DNA of 64,000 nucleotides from Methylorubrum thiocyanatum (lineage in GTDB: Bacteria; Pseudomonadota; Alphaproteobacteria; Rhizobiales; Beijerinckiaceae). The DNA lies in contig JACJIB010000006.1 in NCBI GenBank assembly GCA_014138645.1, positions 389,258-453,257 on the forward strand. Direction: 5' to 3'. Both the position numbers and the translations under genes were made by a program. Within the stretch, counting starts at the first letter, position 1. Each line of letters starts with the position of its first letter. The notes beneath the pieces were generated by a model. The model searched no databases, had not been told where the DNA came from, and worked only from the letters and a program-made list of their open reading frames with translations. Of the stretch, positions 35,756-43,849 are shown one piece after another.

Positions 35756-37540
35756 TCAATTCGCCACCAGCGGACCGCGCTTGTCGAGATACGTCTCGAT
35801 GATCGCTTTCGCAGTCCAGAGCGTCAGGGCGCCGACCGTTCCGGTCGGGTTGTAGCCGGCGTTGTTGGGAAAGGACGAGGCGCCGAGGACGAAGACGTTG
35901 TGAACGTCCCAGCTCTGCTGGAAGCGGTTCAACGCGCTGGTCTTCGGGTCGAGCCCCATCACCGCGCCGCCGTTGGTGTGGTCGCTGGCGAGCTGGTAGG
36001 GCGAGGCGTGCTGGTTGGTCGCGTTCGTGGCGACGACGAGCTTCGCCCCCATCTTCTTGCCGATCTCGACGCTCTTGTCCTCGATCAGCTTCGCCGAGCG
36101 GCGGTCGTTCTCGTTGTAGTCGTAGGTGAGCCGCAGCAGCGGGAGGCCGTGGATGTCCTTGTACTCGGGATCGAGGTCGAGATAGGCGTCCTTGTGCGCG
36201 AAGCTCGTACCCTGGCCGAAGATGAAGGTCCCGTTCTGGAAGCTGTGGGTGTAGGCCTTCTTCCATTCGCTGCCCCAGCGGGGCGTTCCCGGGGGAAGGA
36301 AGTCGGCATTGCCGATCGGGCGGGCGCCGCGGGAGACCACGAGGATGCCCGCGCCGCCGATGAAGTCCATGCCGGTATGGTCGAAGTTGTCGCCGTTGAA
36401 GTCGTCGATCTGGGCCGAGAGAGCGCCGGCGCCGATGAACTGGTTGAGGTACTCGTTCTCGAAGAAGATGTTCGCGCCGGAGACGGTCTGGAAGCTGTAG
36501 GCCCGGCCGACGACGCCTTCCCCGGTCGCGTGGTCGTAGGGCTTGCCGATCTTCGAGAGCAGCATCAGCCGCACGTTCTGCATCTGGAACGCGGAGAAGA
36601 CGACGATGTCGGCCGGCTGCTCCCAGGTCTTGTTATCCTTGTCGACGTAGGTCACGCCGGTTGCGGTCTTCCCGTCCGGGGCGAGGTTGGCGCGCAGGAC
36701 CGTGGACTCGGTCAGGACGCTGAAGTTCTTGCGCTGCATCAGCACCGGGACGACGCAGTTGTTGGGCGTCGATTTCGACCAGTTGCCGCAGCCGTAATAC
36801 ATGCAGTAGCCGCAATAGGTGCAGGGCCCCATCCGGACGCCGAGCGGGTTCGTGTAGGCCGCCGAGGTCTGGCCCGCCGGGACCATGAAGGGGTGGTAGC
36901 CGAGGCTGGCCGAGGCCTCGCAGAAGAGGTCGGTCAGGCGGGTCGTCTTGAGCGGCGGCAACGGATACTCGTCCGAGCGCGCGCCCTCGAAGATGTTGCC
37001 GCCGGGGATCTTTTCGCCCTTGAGGTTGCCGGCCTTGCCGGAGACGCCGGCGATCTTCTCGAACCGGTCGTAGAACGGTTCGAGGTCGTCGTAGGTCACG
37101 CCCCAATCCTGCACGATCAGGCCGTCGACGAACTGCGCGGCGCCGTAGCGCTCGACGGTCATGCTGTAGGGCTGGAAGTCGAACGGCAGGAAGCGCCACG
37201 CCATGCCGGCCCAATGGGTGCCCGACCCGCCGACATTGTAGCCCCACTCGTTGAAGTGCCAGTCCCGCGCGGGCAGCGCCTTCTGGGTCGGGTCGTTGCG
37301 GAAGGTGATGGTCTCGATGGCCGGCGGCAGCAGCATCGCCCGCCGCGTGTCCCAGCGCAGCTCGTCCATGTCGACGGAGGGCGGAAAGTCGACCGCCGTC
37401 TCGACCCAGGGACCCCGCTCGATGGCGACGACGGTGAGGCCGGCCCGGGTGAGTTCCTCGGCCATGAGCGAGCCGCACCAGCCGAGCCCAACGATCACGG
37501 CATCAACTTTGGGATGAACGTTGGCCATATCGGACGACAA
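35756..37540 (-). CDS. GMC oxidoreductase, gluconate 2-dehydrogenase alpha-type subunit
   Basis: A 594-residue FAD enzyme of the GMC superfamily. The dinucleotide motif VDAVIVGLGWCGSLMAEEL is at the N-terminus, SGTHWAGMAWRF is the second FAD motif, a cysteine-rich loop follows (GPCTYCGYCMYYGCGNW), and the C-terminus carries the catalytic His/Asn region (SFPNNAGYNPTGTVGALTLW). Such subunits oxidise gluconate, 2-ketogluconate, sorbitol or related polyols in the periplasm. It lacks its own export signal and is presumably carried out with the Tat-signal subunit encoded just upstream. Substrate is not determined by sequence alone. Confidence 0.92.
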   Translation of the reverse strand: MSSDMANVHPKVDAVIVGLGWCGSLMAEELTRAGLTVVAIERGPWVETAVDFPPSVDMDELRWDTRRAMLLPPAIETITFRNDPTQKALPARDWHFNEWGYNVGGSGTHWAGMAWRFLPFDFQPYSMTVERYGAAQFVDGLIVQDWGVTYDDLEPFYDRFEKIAGVSGKAGNLKGEKIPGGNIFEGARSDEYPLPPLKTTRLTDLFCEASASLGYHPFMVPAGQTSAAYTNPLGVRMGPCTYCGYCMYYGCGNWSKSTPNNCVVPVLMQRKNFSVLTESTVLRANLAPDGKTATGVTYVDKDNKTWEQPADIVVFSAFQMQNVRLMLLSKIGKPYDHATGEGVVGRAYSFQTVSGANIFFENEYLNQFIGAGALSAQIDDFNGDNFDHTGMDFIGGAGILVVSRGARPIGNADFLPPGTPRWGSEWKKAYTHSFQNGTFIFGQGTSFAHKDAYLDLDPEYKDIHGLPLLRLTYDYNENDRRSAKLIEDKSVEIGKKMGAKLVVATNATNQHASPYQLASDHTNGGAVMGLDPKTSALNRFQQSWDVHNVFVLGASSFPNNAGYNPTGTVGALTLWTAKAIIETYLDKRGPLVAN

Positions 37541-37566
37541 CTCTCAAAAGAAAAGACGGAAGAGGC

Positions 37567-38277
37567 TCAAAGAGTCTTGTCGATCATGCTGACCGGAACG
37601 AAGTCGAGCTTCTTTCCCTTCAAGTCGATGACGTCGCGGAAATCGTACTGCGCTCCGGGAAACCCGAGCATCCGCCAGCTGACGAGATCCTTGTTGCCGC
37701 CGTAGAGCGGGTCGGCGAGGAAGCCTTCGCGGACGTTCTGCAGGATCTGCTCGAACATCTCCTTCGCATCGACCACGCCGAGATCGAGCGTTCCGGCCTC
37801 CATCGCCGAGAGGACCTTGTCCTGCTCGGCCGGCGGCAGGGCCGCGTAGCCCTTGCCGTGGGCGGCGCGGCAGTGGCGATCGAGGGCGGCGAGGCCGAGC
37901 CGGTAGCGGTCGGCCGGGGCGAGGGGGGATTGGATGCCCTGCTCGGGGGTCCCCTTGACGAAGCGGCCGAGGCGGTACTGCGTCGCCGCCCGGCCGTAAG
38001 GTCCGGCCAGCTCACGGTCGATGAAGCGGACGCAGCCCGCCTCCTTGCCGCCGACGCTCAGGTCGTCCGCCGGGATGATCCGGTCGGCCATGGCACCTAC
38101 GGCCTCGGCTTCCGCGAGCGTGAAGAACACGAGGCGGTCCGGTCCCGGATCGGGCAACGGCGGAACCTTGGCCTGACCGGGCTCCCAGGGCATCTCGCCG
38201 CTGAGTTCCGCAGCCTGCGCGGTGGAGGCGTTGCCAGCAAGGGCCGCCATCGAGGCGAGGATTTGCCTTCTGTTCAT
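37567..38277 (-). CDS. Gluconate 2-dehydrogenase subunit 3 family protein
   Basis: A 236-residue small subunit with a Tat-type leader (MNRRQILASMAALAGNASTAQA) and the subunit-3 fold (FFTLAEAEAVGAMADRIIPADDLSVGGKEAGCVRFIDREL ... RLGLAALDRHC). It is first in the three-gene operon, ahead of the GMC subunit (26-base gap) and the cytochrome. The Tat signal is thought to export the FAD subunit by hitch-hiking. It identifies the complex as a membrane-bound FAD/cytochrome c dehydrogenase. Confidence 0.92.
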   Translation of the reverse strand: MNRRQILASMAALAGNASTAQAAELSGEMPWEPGQAKVPPLPDPGPDRLVFFTLAEAEAVGAMADRIIPADDLSVGGKEAGCVRFIDRELAGPYGRAATQYRLGRFVKGTPEQGIQSPLAPADRYRLGLAALDRHCRAAHGKGYAALPPAEQDKVLSAMEAGTLDLGVVDAKEMFEQILQNVREGFLADPLYGGNKDLVSWRMLGFPGAQYDFRDVIDLKGKKLDFVPVSMIDKTL

Positions 38278-38703
38278 GTTCCCCCCGGCGCCGATACTTT
38301 GATCGGCATGCGCTTGGCCTTCGAGATTGTGCCGAGCGTCAACACTTGCCGACCGGATTCATGTTGAATCCGGATGTGGGCAAATAAGACAGGGCATCAC
38401 ACAACTGTCGCGAAGCATGAGTGTCTGCACAAACGGCAGCACGCTCGATCACGACGGACGCCCCACGCTGCGCTCGAATTGACCACCTCTCGTTGCATTA
38501 GCATTTGTATAGATCAAGCCTGCGCGGCGGTCTCTTTCCGAAACGGACACGGTGTCTCCCCGGGCCGGCAGAAATTCGGGGTTGGCGCATCGCCGTCCCT
38601 TCCTGCCCGGCGCGCCCGCCTCGGGGCGGATCGAGAAGCGTGTCGCCCCGCAGGCCATGAGCTTGCGTGAGACCGCGGCAGCGCCACGGCCGAGTAGCCG
38701 GGC
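38278..38703. other. Intergenic gap upstream of the dehydrogenase operon
   Basis: About 420 bases without a supported ORF. The 38285-38530 part is less GC-rich and probably contains the promoter of the dehydrogenase operon. No operator was recognised. Confidence 0.4.
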
Positions 38704-38903
38704 ATGGCGGGCCTCGACGACGAGATCCGCGCCGTGGCCGACGGCGGCGACCCGCTCGATCTCGGCATCGGCACGCTCTTCGTGGCCGACCCGGAGGGCC
38801 ACACGATCGAGTTCGTCGCAGCCGACAAGGGCACCTTCGCCGGGATCCCGCCCGAGGCGCAGGATGCGTTGCGAGAGCCGTGCTCCGCCCCGATGATCGG
38901 ACC
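38704..38903 (+). pseudogene. VOC/glyoxalase-fold protein, C-terminal remnant
   Basis: The frame reads DLGIGTLFVADPEGHTIEFVAADKGTFAGIPPEAQDA, which is the C-terminal strand of a vicinal-oxygen-chelate (glyoxalase/dioxygenase) module with its metal-ligand Glu in HTIEFV. Nothing upstream in any frame supplies the first half, and after about 38900 the frame continues as low-quality sequence. I take it as a decayed VOC gene. It is interesting because the next gene carries an intact VOC domain. Confidence 0.5.
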
Positions 38904-39062
38904 GGCATTCCTCAGCCCTTGTCGTGACGCGCCTTCTTCGTCGGATTGGGCTCGAGCCCGCCACGCGCTTCCGCGACCGACCTCGGAACTCTCGCCGAGG
39001 ACGCAAGAGACCCTTGCCCCGGCGGCCAGCCACGATCGATTGTACCTCCCGTTTGCCTCCCT

Positions 39063-40769
39063 ATGCTGCCGCCGCCTTTCACCCGTCGATCCGCGCTCGC
39101 CGTGCTTGCCGCCAGCGGAGTTCTGCCCCCCATGTCGATGACCGTCGCAGCGGAGGCGCGTGCCGCCTCCGCGCCGACGCCGGCCCTCACGGTCGCGGCG
39201 CAATCCCGCTGGCTGTGCAACGGCGTCGCCGCCGCCCCGGACGGCACCCTGTTCCTCGGCCTGCCGCGCTTCCCCGACCACACCGCGACGCCCTCGCTCG
39301 TCAGGGTCGAGCCGGACGGGGCGCTGTCGCCGTTCCCCGGTGGGACGTGGAACGCCTGGAGCCGGGACGGCGACGGGCGCGAGACCTTCGTCACCGTGAA
39401 CGCCGTCCACGTGTTCAACGACGGCACGCTGTGGGTCGTCGATCAGGGCGCGGTGGGCGGTCAGGCCGTGCCGGGCGGGCCGAAGATCGTCCGTATCGAT
39501 CCCCGCACCGGAACCGTGCTCGCGGTGCTCCGCTTCGGCGACGACATCCTCCCGGCCGGCGCGGCGATGAACGACCTGCGCCTGCACGACCACATGCTCT
39601 ACGTCACGGATTCCGGGCTCGGCGGCCTCATCGTCCACGATCTCGCGGCGAACCGGACCCTGCGCCGCCTCTCGGGCCACCCGCTTCTGCGCAAGCCCGA
39701 GGGTGCGGCGCAGAAGGGGAAGGGCGGCCGCATCCTGGCCGATGCCGCCGACCGCCACCCGGCCGTCGCCAGCGACATGATCGAACTCGATGCCGACGGG
39801 GCCTGGCTCTACTGGGCGACGCCGACCGGGCCGGTCCGCCGGATCGCGACGGCTCTGCTCACGGACGAGAGCCTGACGGACGCCGACCTCGCGGCGGCGA
39901 TCCAGACCATCGCCGAGATCCCGACCATCGGCGGCACGGCGATGGACACGCTGGGCAACCTCTATCTCTCCGACGCCGAGAACCGCCGGATCGCCGTGCT
40001 GACGCCGCAGGGGCGGATGCTGACGCTGGTGCAGGACGACCGCTTGGTCTCGCCCGACGCGATCTGCATCGACGGGCAGCGGCGTCTGCTGGTTCCCGCG
40101 TCCCAGCTCGAGGATCTCGCCTCCGGAGCCGGCGGAGACGACCGGACGCGGGCGCCCTGGCAGGTTCTCGCCCTGCCGCTGCCGCGGGAACTGGCCGGCC
40201 TCCGGCTCGGTGAGGCGGTGACCGGCCGCTCGCCGCCGCGCGGTCTGTCCAACATCCACGGCATCGAGCATGTCGCGATGACGGTGCCCGACATGGAGGC
40301 GGCGATCCGCTTCCTTCAGGAGGCGTTCGGCGCGACGGTTCTCTACCGCCACCTCAAGCTGACGGACGAGCCGCTCACGGCCGCCGATGTCGGCCGGATC
40401 AACGGCCTGCCGGAGACCGCGACCCTGCGCGGCGCCTGCCAGATGCGCCTCGGCGACGGGGCCAATATCGAGCTGTTCCAGCTCACGGGAATCGCCCGCA
40501 CCGAGGCGGCGGAGATCAACGATATTGGGCTCAACCACTTCAGCCTGTTCGTGGACGACATCGCGCTGGCAACGGAGCGGTTCGCGGCCGCGGGCGGGAC
40601 GCTGCTCGACGGCCCCAACGACCTCGGCCTCAACGAGACCGGGGCGGGCAACCAGCTGTGGTTCGGCCGGATGCCGTGGGGCACCTGGGTCGAGTTCATG
40701 ACCTTCCGCTCGCCGCTCCGCTACGATGCCGGCGCGACCCAGGAGCGCCGGTTTCCGGCCCGCGGCTGA
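39063..40769 (+). CDS. Tat-exported beta-propeller (SMP-30/MRJP-like) fused to a VOC domain
   Basis: A 568-residue protein. The leader FTRRSALAVLAASGVLPPMS looks like a Tat signal. Residues about 45-390 form a six-bladed propeller like SMP-30/gluconolactonase or major royal jelly proteins (WLCNGVAAAPDGTLFLGLPR; HVFNDGTLWVVDQGAVGG; ATPTGPVRRIATALL; AMDTLGNLYLSDAENRRI). Residues about 410-550 are a vicinal-oxygen-chelate domain (GIEHVAMTVPDMEAAIRFLQEAFG ... GLNHFSLFVDDIALATERFAAAGG ... WGTWVEFMTF) with His, His and Glu as possible metal ligands. The two folds are rarely joined. A lactonase or lyase activity on a sugar-derived product is possible. It converges on the IclR gene, 7 bases apart. 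Confidence 0.85.
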   Translation: MLPPPFTRRSALAVLAASGVLPPMSMTVAAEARAASAPTPALTVAAQSRWLCNGVAAAPDGTLFLGLPRFPDHTATPSLVRVEPDGALSPFPGGTWNAWSRDGDGRETFVTVNAVHVFNDGTLWVVDQGAVGGQAVPGGPKIVRIDPRTGTVLAVLRFGDDILPAGAAMNDLRLHDHMLYVTDSGLGGLIVHDLAANRTLRRLSGHPLLRKPEGAAQKGKGGRILADAADRHPAVASDMIELDADGAWLYWATPTGPVRRIATALLTDESLTDADLAAAIQTIAEIPTIGGTAMDTLGNLYLSDAENRRIAVLTPQGRMLTLVQDDRLVSPDAICIDGQRRLLVPASQLEDLASGAGGDDRTRAPWQVLALPLPRELAGLRLGEAVTGRSPPRGLSNIHGIEHVAMTVPDMEAAIRFLQEAFGATVLYRHLKLTDEPLTAADVGRINGLPETATLRGACQMRLGDGANIELFQLTGIARTEAAEINDIGLNHFSLFVDDIALATERFAAAGGTLLDGPNDLGLNETGAGNQLWFGRMPWGTWVEFMTFRSPLRYDAGATQERRFPARG

Positions 40770-40776
40770 TCCGGGA

Positions 40777-41658
40777 TCAGGTGCCGACCGCCATCGGCAC
40801 CGACCGGCGCGAGATCGCACCGAGGGAGGCGGTGAGGTCGCGCGCGACCGTCCGGTCTCCCGGAACCCGGCGCCGGCTCAGGTCGGCCAGCAGCGCGTCG
40901 CGCGTGGTGAGAACCGCCAGGATCAGCGCGTCATGCTCGACCTCGAACCGCGCCTCCGTGGTGGAGAGGCTGACCCCCAGAAGGTCGCCCGGACCGGGGC
41001 CGGCCTGGAGCGTGAAGGCGATGCAGCAGCGGCCCTGGACCAGTTCGGAATGCTCGACCGCGTAGCCGCGCAGGCGGGCTTCGGCGAGGTTGCGCAGGAG
41101 CGCCTCGGGATCGGTGATCGTGTTTCCGGTGAAGCGCCGGAGTTCGCCCCGCCCGTAGAGGGCGCGGATCTCCCCGTCGTCGAACCGGGCGAGCAAGGCC
41201 TTGCCCATGGCGGTGGCGTGGGCGGGCAGCCGCTTGCCGACCCGCGAGACCGCGAGCACCGAGTAGCGCCCCTCCTCGCGCATCACGTAGAGCACGTCCT
41301 CGCCCTCGATCGTCGCCACGCTCGCCGTCTCGCCGGTCCGCTGCGCCAGGGCGCGCAGGGTGGAGCGGACGCTCTCCTCGAACGGAACGTTGCTCTGGTA
41401 GGCGCCGCCGATCTCCGCCGCGGCCGAGCCGAGACGGTAGTGCAGGCTTCCCGAGATCCCGGGCGCGGCCTCCTCGACGACGAAGCCGCGGGTGCCGAGG
41501 GTCTTGAGGGTGCGATAGAGCAGCGAGCGCGAATAGGTCGTCCGCTCGATCAGTGCCGCCAGCGTCATCGGGCCGTCCGCCCGCGCGAGGGCGAGCAGGA
41601 GGTCGGCCGCGCAGGCGGCGGCCGGGGCACTATACTTGAGCTTCTCGTCGGATTGCAT
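40777..41658 (-). CDS. IclR-family transcriptional regulator
   Basis: A 293-residue regulator with an N-terminal winged HTH (PMTLAALIERTTYSRSLLYRTLKTLGTRGFV) and the IclR effector domain (LRALAQRTGETASVATIEGEDVLYV ... RLPAHATAMGKALLARF ... RGYAVEHSELVQGRCCIAFTL). It lies downstream of the HpcH aldolase on the same strand. Near-identical inverted sites in the aldolase/M24 promoter gap fit an IclR operator, so this protein probably controls the whole cyclitol cluster. ATG 41658 has GGGGAG 6 bases upstream. Its stop lies inside the palindrome TGATCCGGGATCA shared with the convergent gene's stop. Confidence 0.92.
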   Translation of the reverse strand: MQSDEKLKYSAPAAACAADLLLALARADGPMTLAALIERTTYSRSLLYRTLKTLGTRGFVVEEAAPGISGSLHYRLGSAAAEIGGAYQSNVPFEESVRSTLRALAQRTGETASVATIEGEDVLYVMREEGRYSVLAVSRVGKRLPAHATAMGKALLARFDDGEIRALYGRGELRRFTGNTITDPEALLRNLAEARLRGYAVEHSELVQGRCCIAFTLQAGPGPGDLLGVSLSTTEARFEVEHDALILAVLTTRDALLADLSRRRVPGDRTVARDLTASLGAISRRSVPMAVGT

Positions 41659-41703
41659 CGGCAACTCCCCGTCGTCGAGGATCGACCTCGCCGAGACGGC
41701 GCC

Positions 41704-42474
41704 TCACGTCAACGCCTTGACCGCCCGGATCGCCTGCTGCCCGCCCTGGGCGATGAAGGCGGAATCGGAGCCGATTCCGACGAAGGCGAAGCCCATCTGG
41801 ACGTAGCGCGCGGCGGTGGCCGCATCGCCCGCGAGCACGCCGGCCCCGATGCCGGCACCGCGGCAGGCGGTGACCACAGAGCGCAGGGCGGCGGCGAAAT
41901 CGGGCGCGTCGGGGGAGGGTGTCGTGCCGAGGGCCGCGGCGAGGTCCCGCGGCCCGACGAAGAGGACATCGACGCCGGGCGTGCGGGCGATGCGCTCCAC
42001 ATCCGACAGGGCCGGCTGCGTCTCGATCTGCACGATCGCCACCACGGCGTCGTTGGCGCGGCTGAGATAGTCGGGATCGAGGCCGAAGGCGGCGGCGGAG
42101 TGGTAGGTCGCGACGCCGCGGTCGCCCTGCGGCGGGTAGCGCAGGTGGCTGACGAATTCCGCCGCCTCTTCGGCGCTGTCGAGCCGGGGCGCCATCACCG
42201 CCTCGACGCCGAGATCGAGCACGCGGCCGCACCGGATACGTGTCGGTGTCTCGACGCGGACCGCCGTGCCGACGCCGTGGCGCTTGGCGACGGCGATCTG
42301 ACCGATCAGGTCGCGCTCGTTGCCCGCCCCGTGTTCGAGGTCGAAGAGCAGCCAGTCGAAGCCCGCGATCGCGCAGACCTCCGCCGCGACCGTCGAACCT
42401 AGGCCGACGAAGGTGCCGTAGGTCGTGCCCGACCGGACGAGTTCCCCGAACGGCATCGGTTTGGTGCCCACCAT
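41704..42474 (-). CDS. HpcH/HpaI-family pyruvate aldolase
   Basis: A 256-residue class II (metal-dependent) aldolase like HpaI and GarL, which cleave 4-hydroxy-2-oxo acids to pyruvate and an aldehyde. The conserved FDWLLFDLEHGAGNERDL, the PTRIRCGRVLDLGVEAVMAPRLDSAEEA region, VQIETQPALSDVERIARTPGVDVLFVGPRDLA (metal-ligand Glu and Asp) and FVGIGSDSAFI are present. It is divergent from the IolD/IolE operon and upstream of the IclR gene. With the enolase-superfamily dehydratase of that operon it can form a dehydratase-aldolase pair, as in glucarate breakdown. Confidence 0.93.
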   Translation of the reverse strand: MVGTKPMPFGELVRSGTTYGTFVGLGSTVAAEVCAIAGFDWLLFDLEHGAGNERDLIGQIAVAKRHGVGTAVRVETPTRIRCGRVLDLGVEAVMAPRLDSAEEAAEFVSHLRYPPQGDRGVATYHSAAAFGLDPDYLSRANDAVVAIVQIETQPALSDVERIARTPGVDVLFVGPRDLAAALGTTPSPDAPDFAAALRSVVTACRGAGIGAGVLAGDAATAARYVQMGFAFVGIGSDSAFIAQGGQQAIRAVKALT

Positions 42475-42491
42475 CTGCTGCGCCCCGCTAT

Positions 42492-42504
42492 TTCATATTT
42501 GAAC
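42492..42504. promoter_or_regulatory. Predicted IclR operator, aldolase side
   Basis: TTCATATTTGAAC lies 18 bases upstream of the aldolase start. It is the exact reverse complement of the site at 42620-42632 and is itself nearly palindromic (TTCA-N4-TGAA). A related half-site (TATGAAC) is at about 42546-42552. Confidence 0.6.
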
Positions 42505-42619
42505 TCAATGCTCAGACAATGAAGCATCCTGACATCCGGATTGCAATATGAACTAAAGGTGAAATTCTGGGTTGAACTGTCGATCATCTTGTTTTAGCAA
42601 TCATCGCAAGAAATGACTG

Positions 42620-42632
42620 TTCAAATATGAAC
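42620..42632. promoter_or_regulatory. Predicted IclR operator, catabolic operon side
   Basis: GTTCAAATATGAA is the exact reverse complement of the 42492-42504 site. It lies about 38 bases upstream of the M24-type gene, in an AT-rich gap shared by the divergent transcripts, so one regulator could control both directions. Confidence 0.6.
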
Positions 42633-42669
42633 CGCTAGCAGCTCCCTCGAAGGGAGCGCAGGAGGAGGC

Positions 42670-43803
42670 ATGACGCCGGAGCATCTGTGCGATCGGGATG
42701 TCGAGGCCGTCGTCGCGACGACGCCCGAGAGCGTCTTTCTGCTCTCCGGCCATCTCACGTGGCTGGGCGAGCGGATGCGGGGCTGGATGAGTGGCACTGA
42801 GGGCGACGCCGCCTTCCTGCCGGGATATGCCGTCCTGACCCGGGACGGTCGGGTCGGCCTCGCGGCAGGCGCGGTCACCCGGACGGCGGCCGAGGCCGCG
42901 GCGCCGGACAGTCTCGTGCTGTACGGCCGCGCTTGTCCGTCGGCCGGCGCCGACGATGCGCTGTCCCGGTTGCTCGCCGAGATGGGCCTTACCGACCGCA
43001 CCATCGGGGTGGAATGGGACGGGGCCGGCCGCGGCCTCGCCCGATGCCTGGAGTCGGTCGCGACCCGGGACGCCTCCCTCTGGCTGCGCAACCTGCGCGC
43101 GGTGAAGACCGAGGCGGCGCTCGACACGATGCGGGCGGCCGCGACGGCGACCGAGGCGGCCATGGCGGCGGTGTTCGCCGCCTGGACCGCCGACGCGGAT
43201 CCGCGGGCGCTGCGGACGGTGTTCCGCGTTGCTCTGGCGGAGCGGGATTGCGACTTCGACCATCTGGTCTACGGAGCGCCCGGCGGCGGCGTGTGCGACG
43301 CCGTGAGGCCGCCGGAACCGGTCACGGCCCTCTTCTTCGACGCCGGCGCCCGCTGCGGGCGCTACTACTCGGATACCGGCACGACGCTGACGCGCACCGG
43401 CTTGACGGCCGCCGACCGCGAGCGCCACGCCGCGGCCCTCGCCGCGCTGGCGGTGGCCGAGCGCGCCCTGCGGCCGGGCCAGCGCGCCTCCTCGGCCTGG
43501 TTGGCGATGCAGGACGAGGCGCGCCGGATTCCGGGCCTCGTCGCGCAGGGGCACGGCCTCGGTCTCGGCATCCGTGAATGGCCGCTGCTCGGTCCGCCGA
43601 GCGACGCCGTGCTGAGCGACGGCCTCGGCACCTACCCGGTCGATGCCGTCCTCGCTCCCGGCATGGTGGTGAACCTCGAGGCCGGCGGGCACTTCGCCGA
43701 CGGCACCTCCGTGCAGATCGAGAAGAGCTTCGTCATCGGCGCCGACGCCGCCGTCCCGCTGGCCGCGCAGCCGCGCGACGTCCCGATCCGCCTCCCGGCC
43801 TGA
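42670..43803 (+). CDS. M24-family metallopeptidase-like (pita-bread) protein
   Basis: A 377-residue protein with an N-terminal creatinase-like domain and a C-terminal pita-bread domain as in Xaa-Pro aminopeptidase, creatinase and DMSP lyase DddP. All five dinuclear metal ligands can be seen: Asp in LFFDAGA, Asp in YYSDTGTT, His in GHGLGLGI, Glu in VNLEAGG and Glu in QIEKSF. Some family members are not peptidases. As the first gene of the IolD-IolE operon it may hydrolyse a C-N or ester bond, or a lactone, in the cyclitol substrate; this is inference. GAGG-like sequence precedes the ATG. Confidence 0.85.
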   Translation: MTPEHLCDRDVEAVVATTPESVFLLSGHLTWLGERMRGWMSGTEGDAAFLPGYAVLTRDGRVGLAAGAVTRTAAEAAAPDSLVLYGRACPSAGADDALSRLLAEMGLTDRTIGVEWDGAGRGLARCLESVATRDASLWLRNLRAVKTEAALDTMRAAATATEAAMAAVFAAWTADADPRALRTVFRVALAERDCDFDHLVYGAPGGGVCDAVRPPEPVTALFFDAGARCGRYYSDTGTTLTRTGLTAADRERHAAALAALAVAERALRPGQRASSAWLAMQDEARRIPGLVAQGHGLGLGIREWPLLGPPSDAVLSDGLGTYPVDAVLAPGMVVNLEAGGHFADGTSVQIEKSFVIGADAAVPLAAQPRDVPIRLPA

Positions 43804-43849
43804 TCCCACCCCCGAACCGATCCCCACCCTGACGAAAGGCACTCTGCCT

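Noticed and set aside
34411-38277. Assigning a precise substrate such as gluconate or sorbitol to the dehydrogenase complex
   Set aside because: GMC/cytochrome complexes share this layout for many polyols and sugar acids; sequence alone does not separate them.
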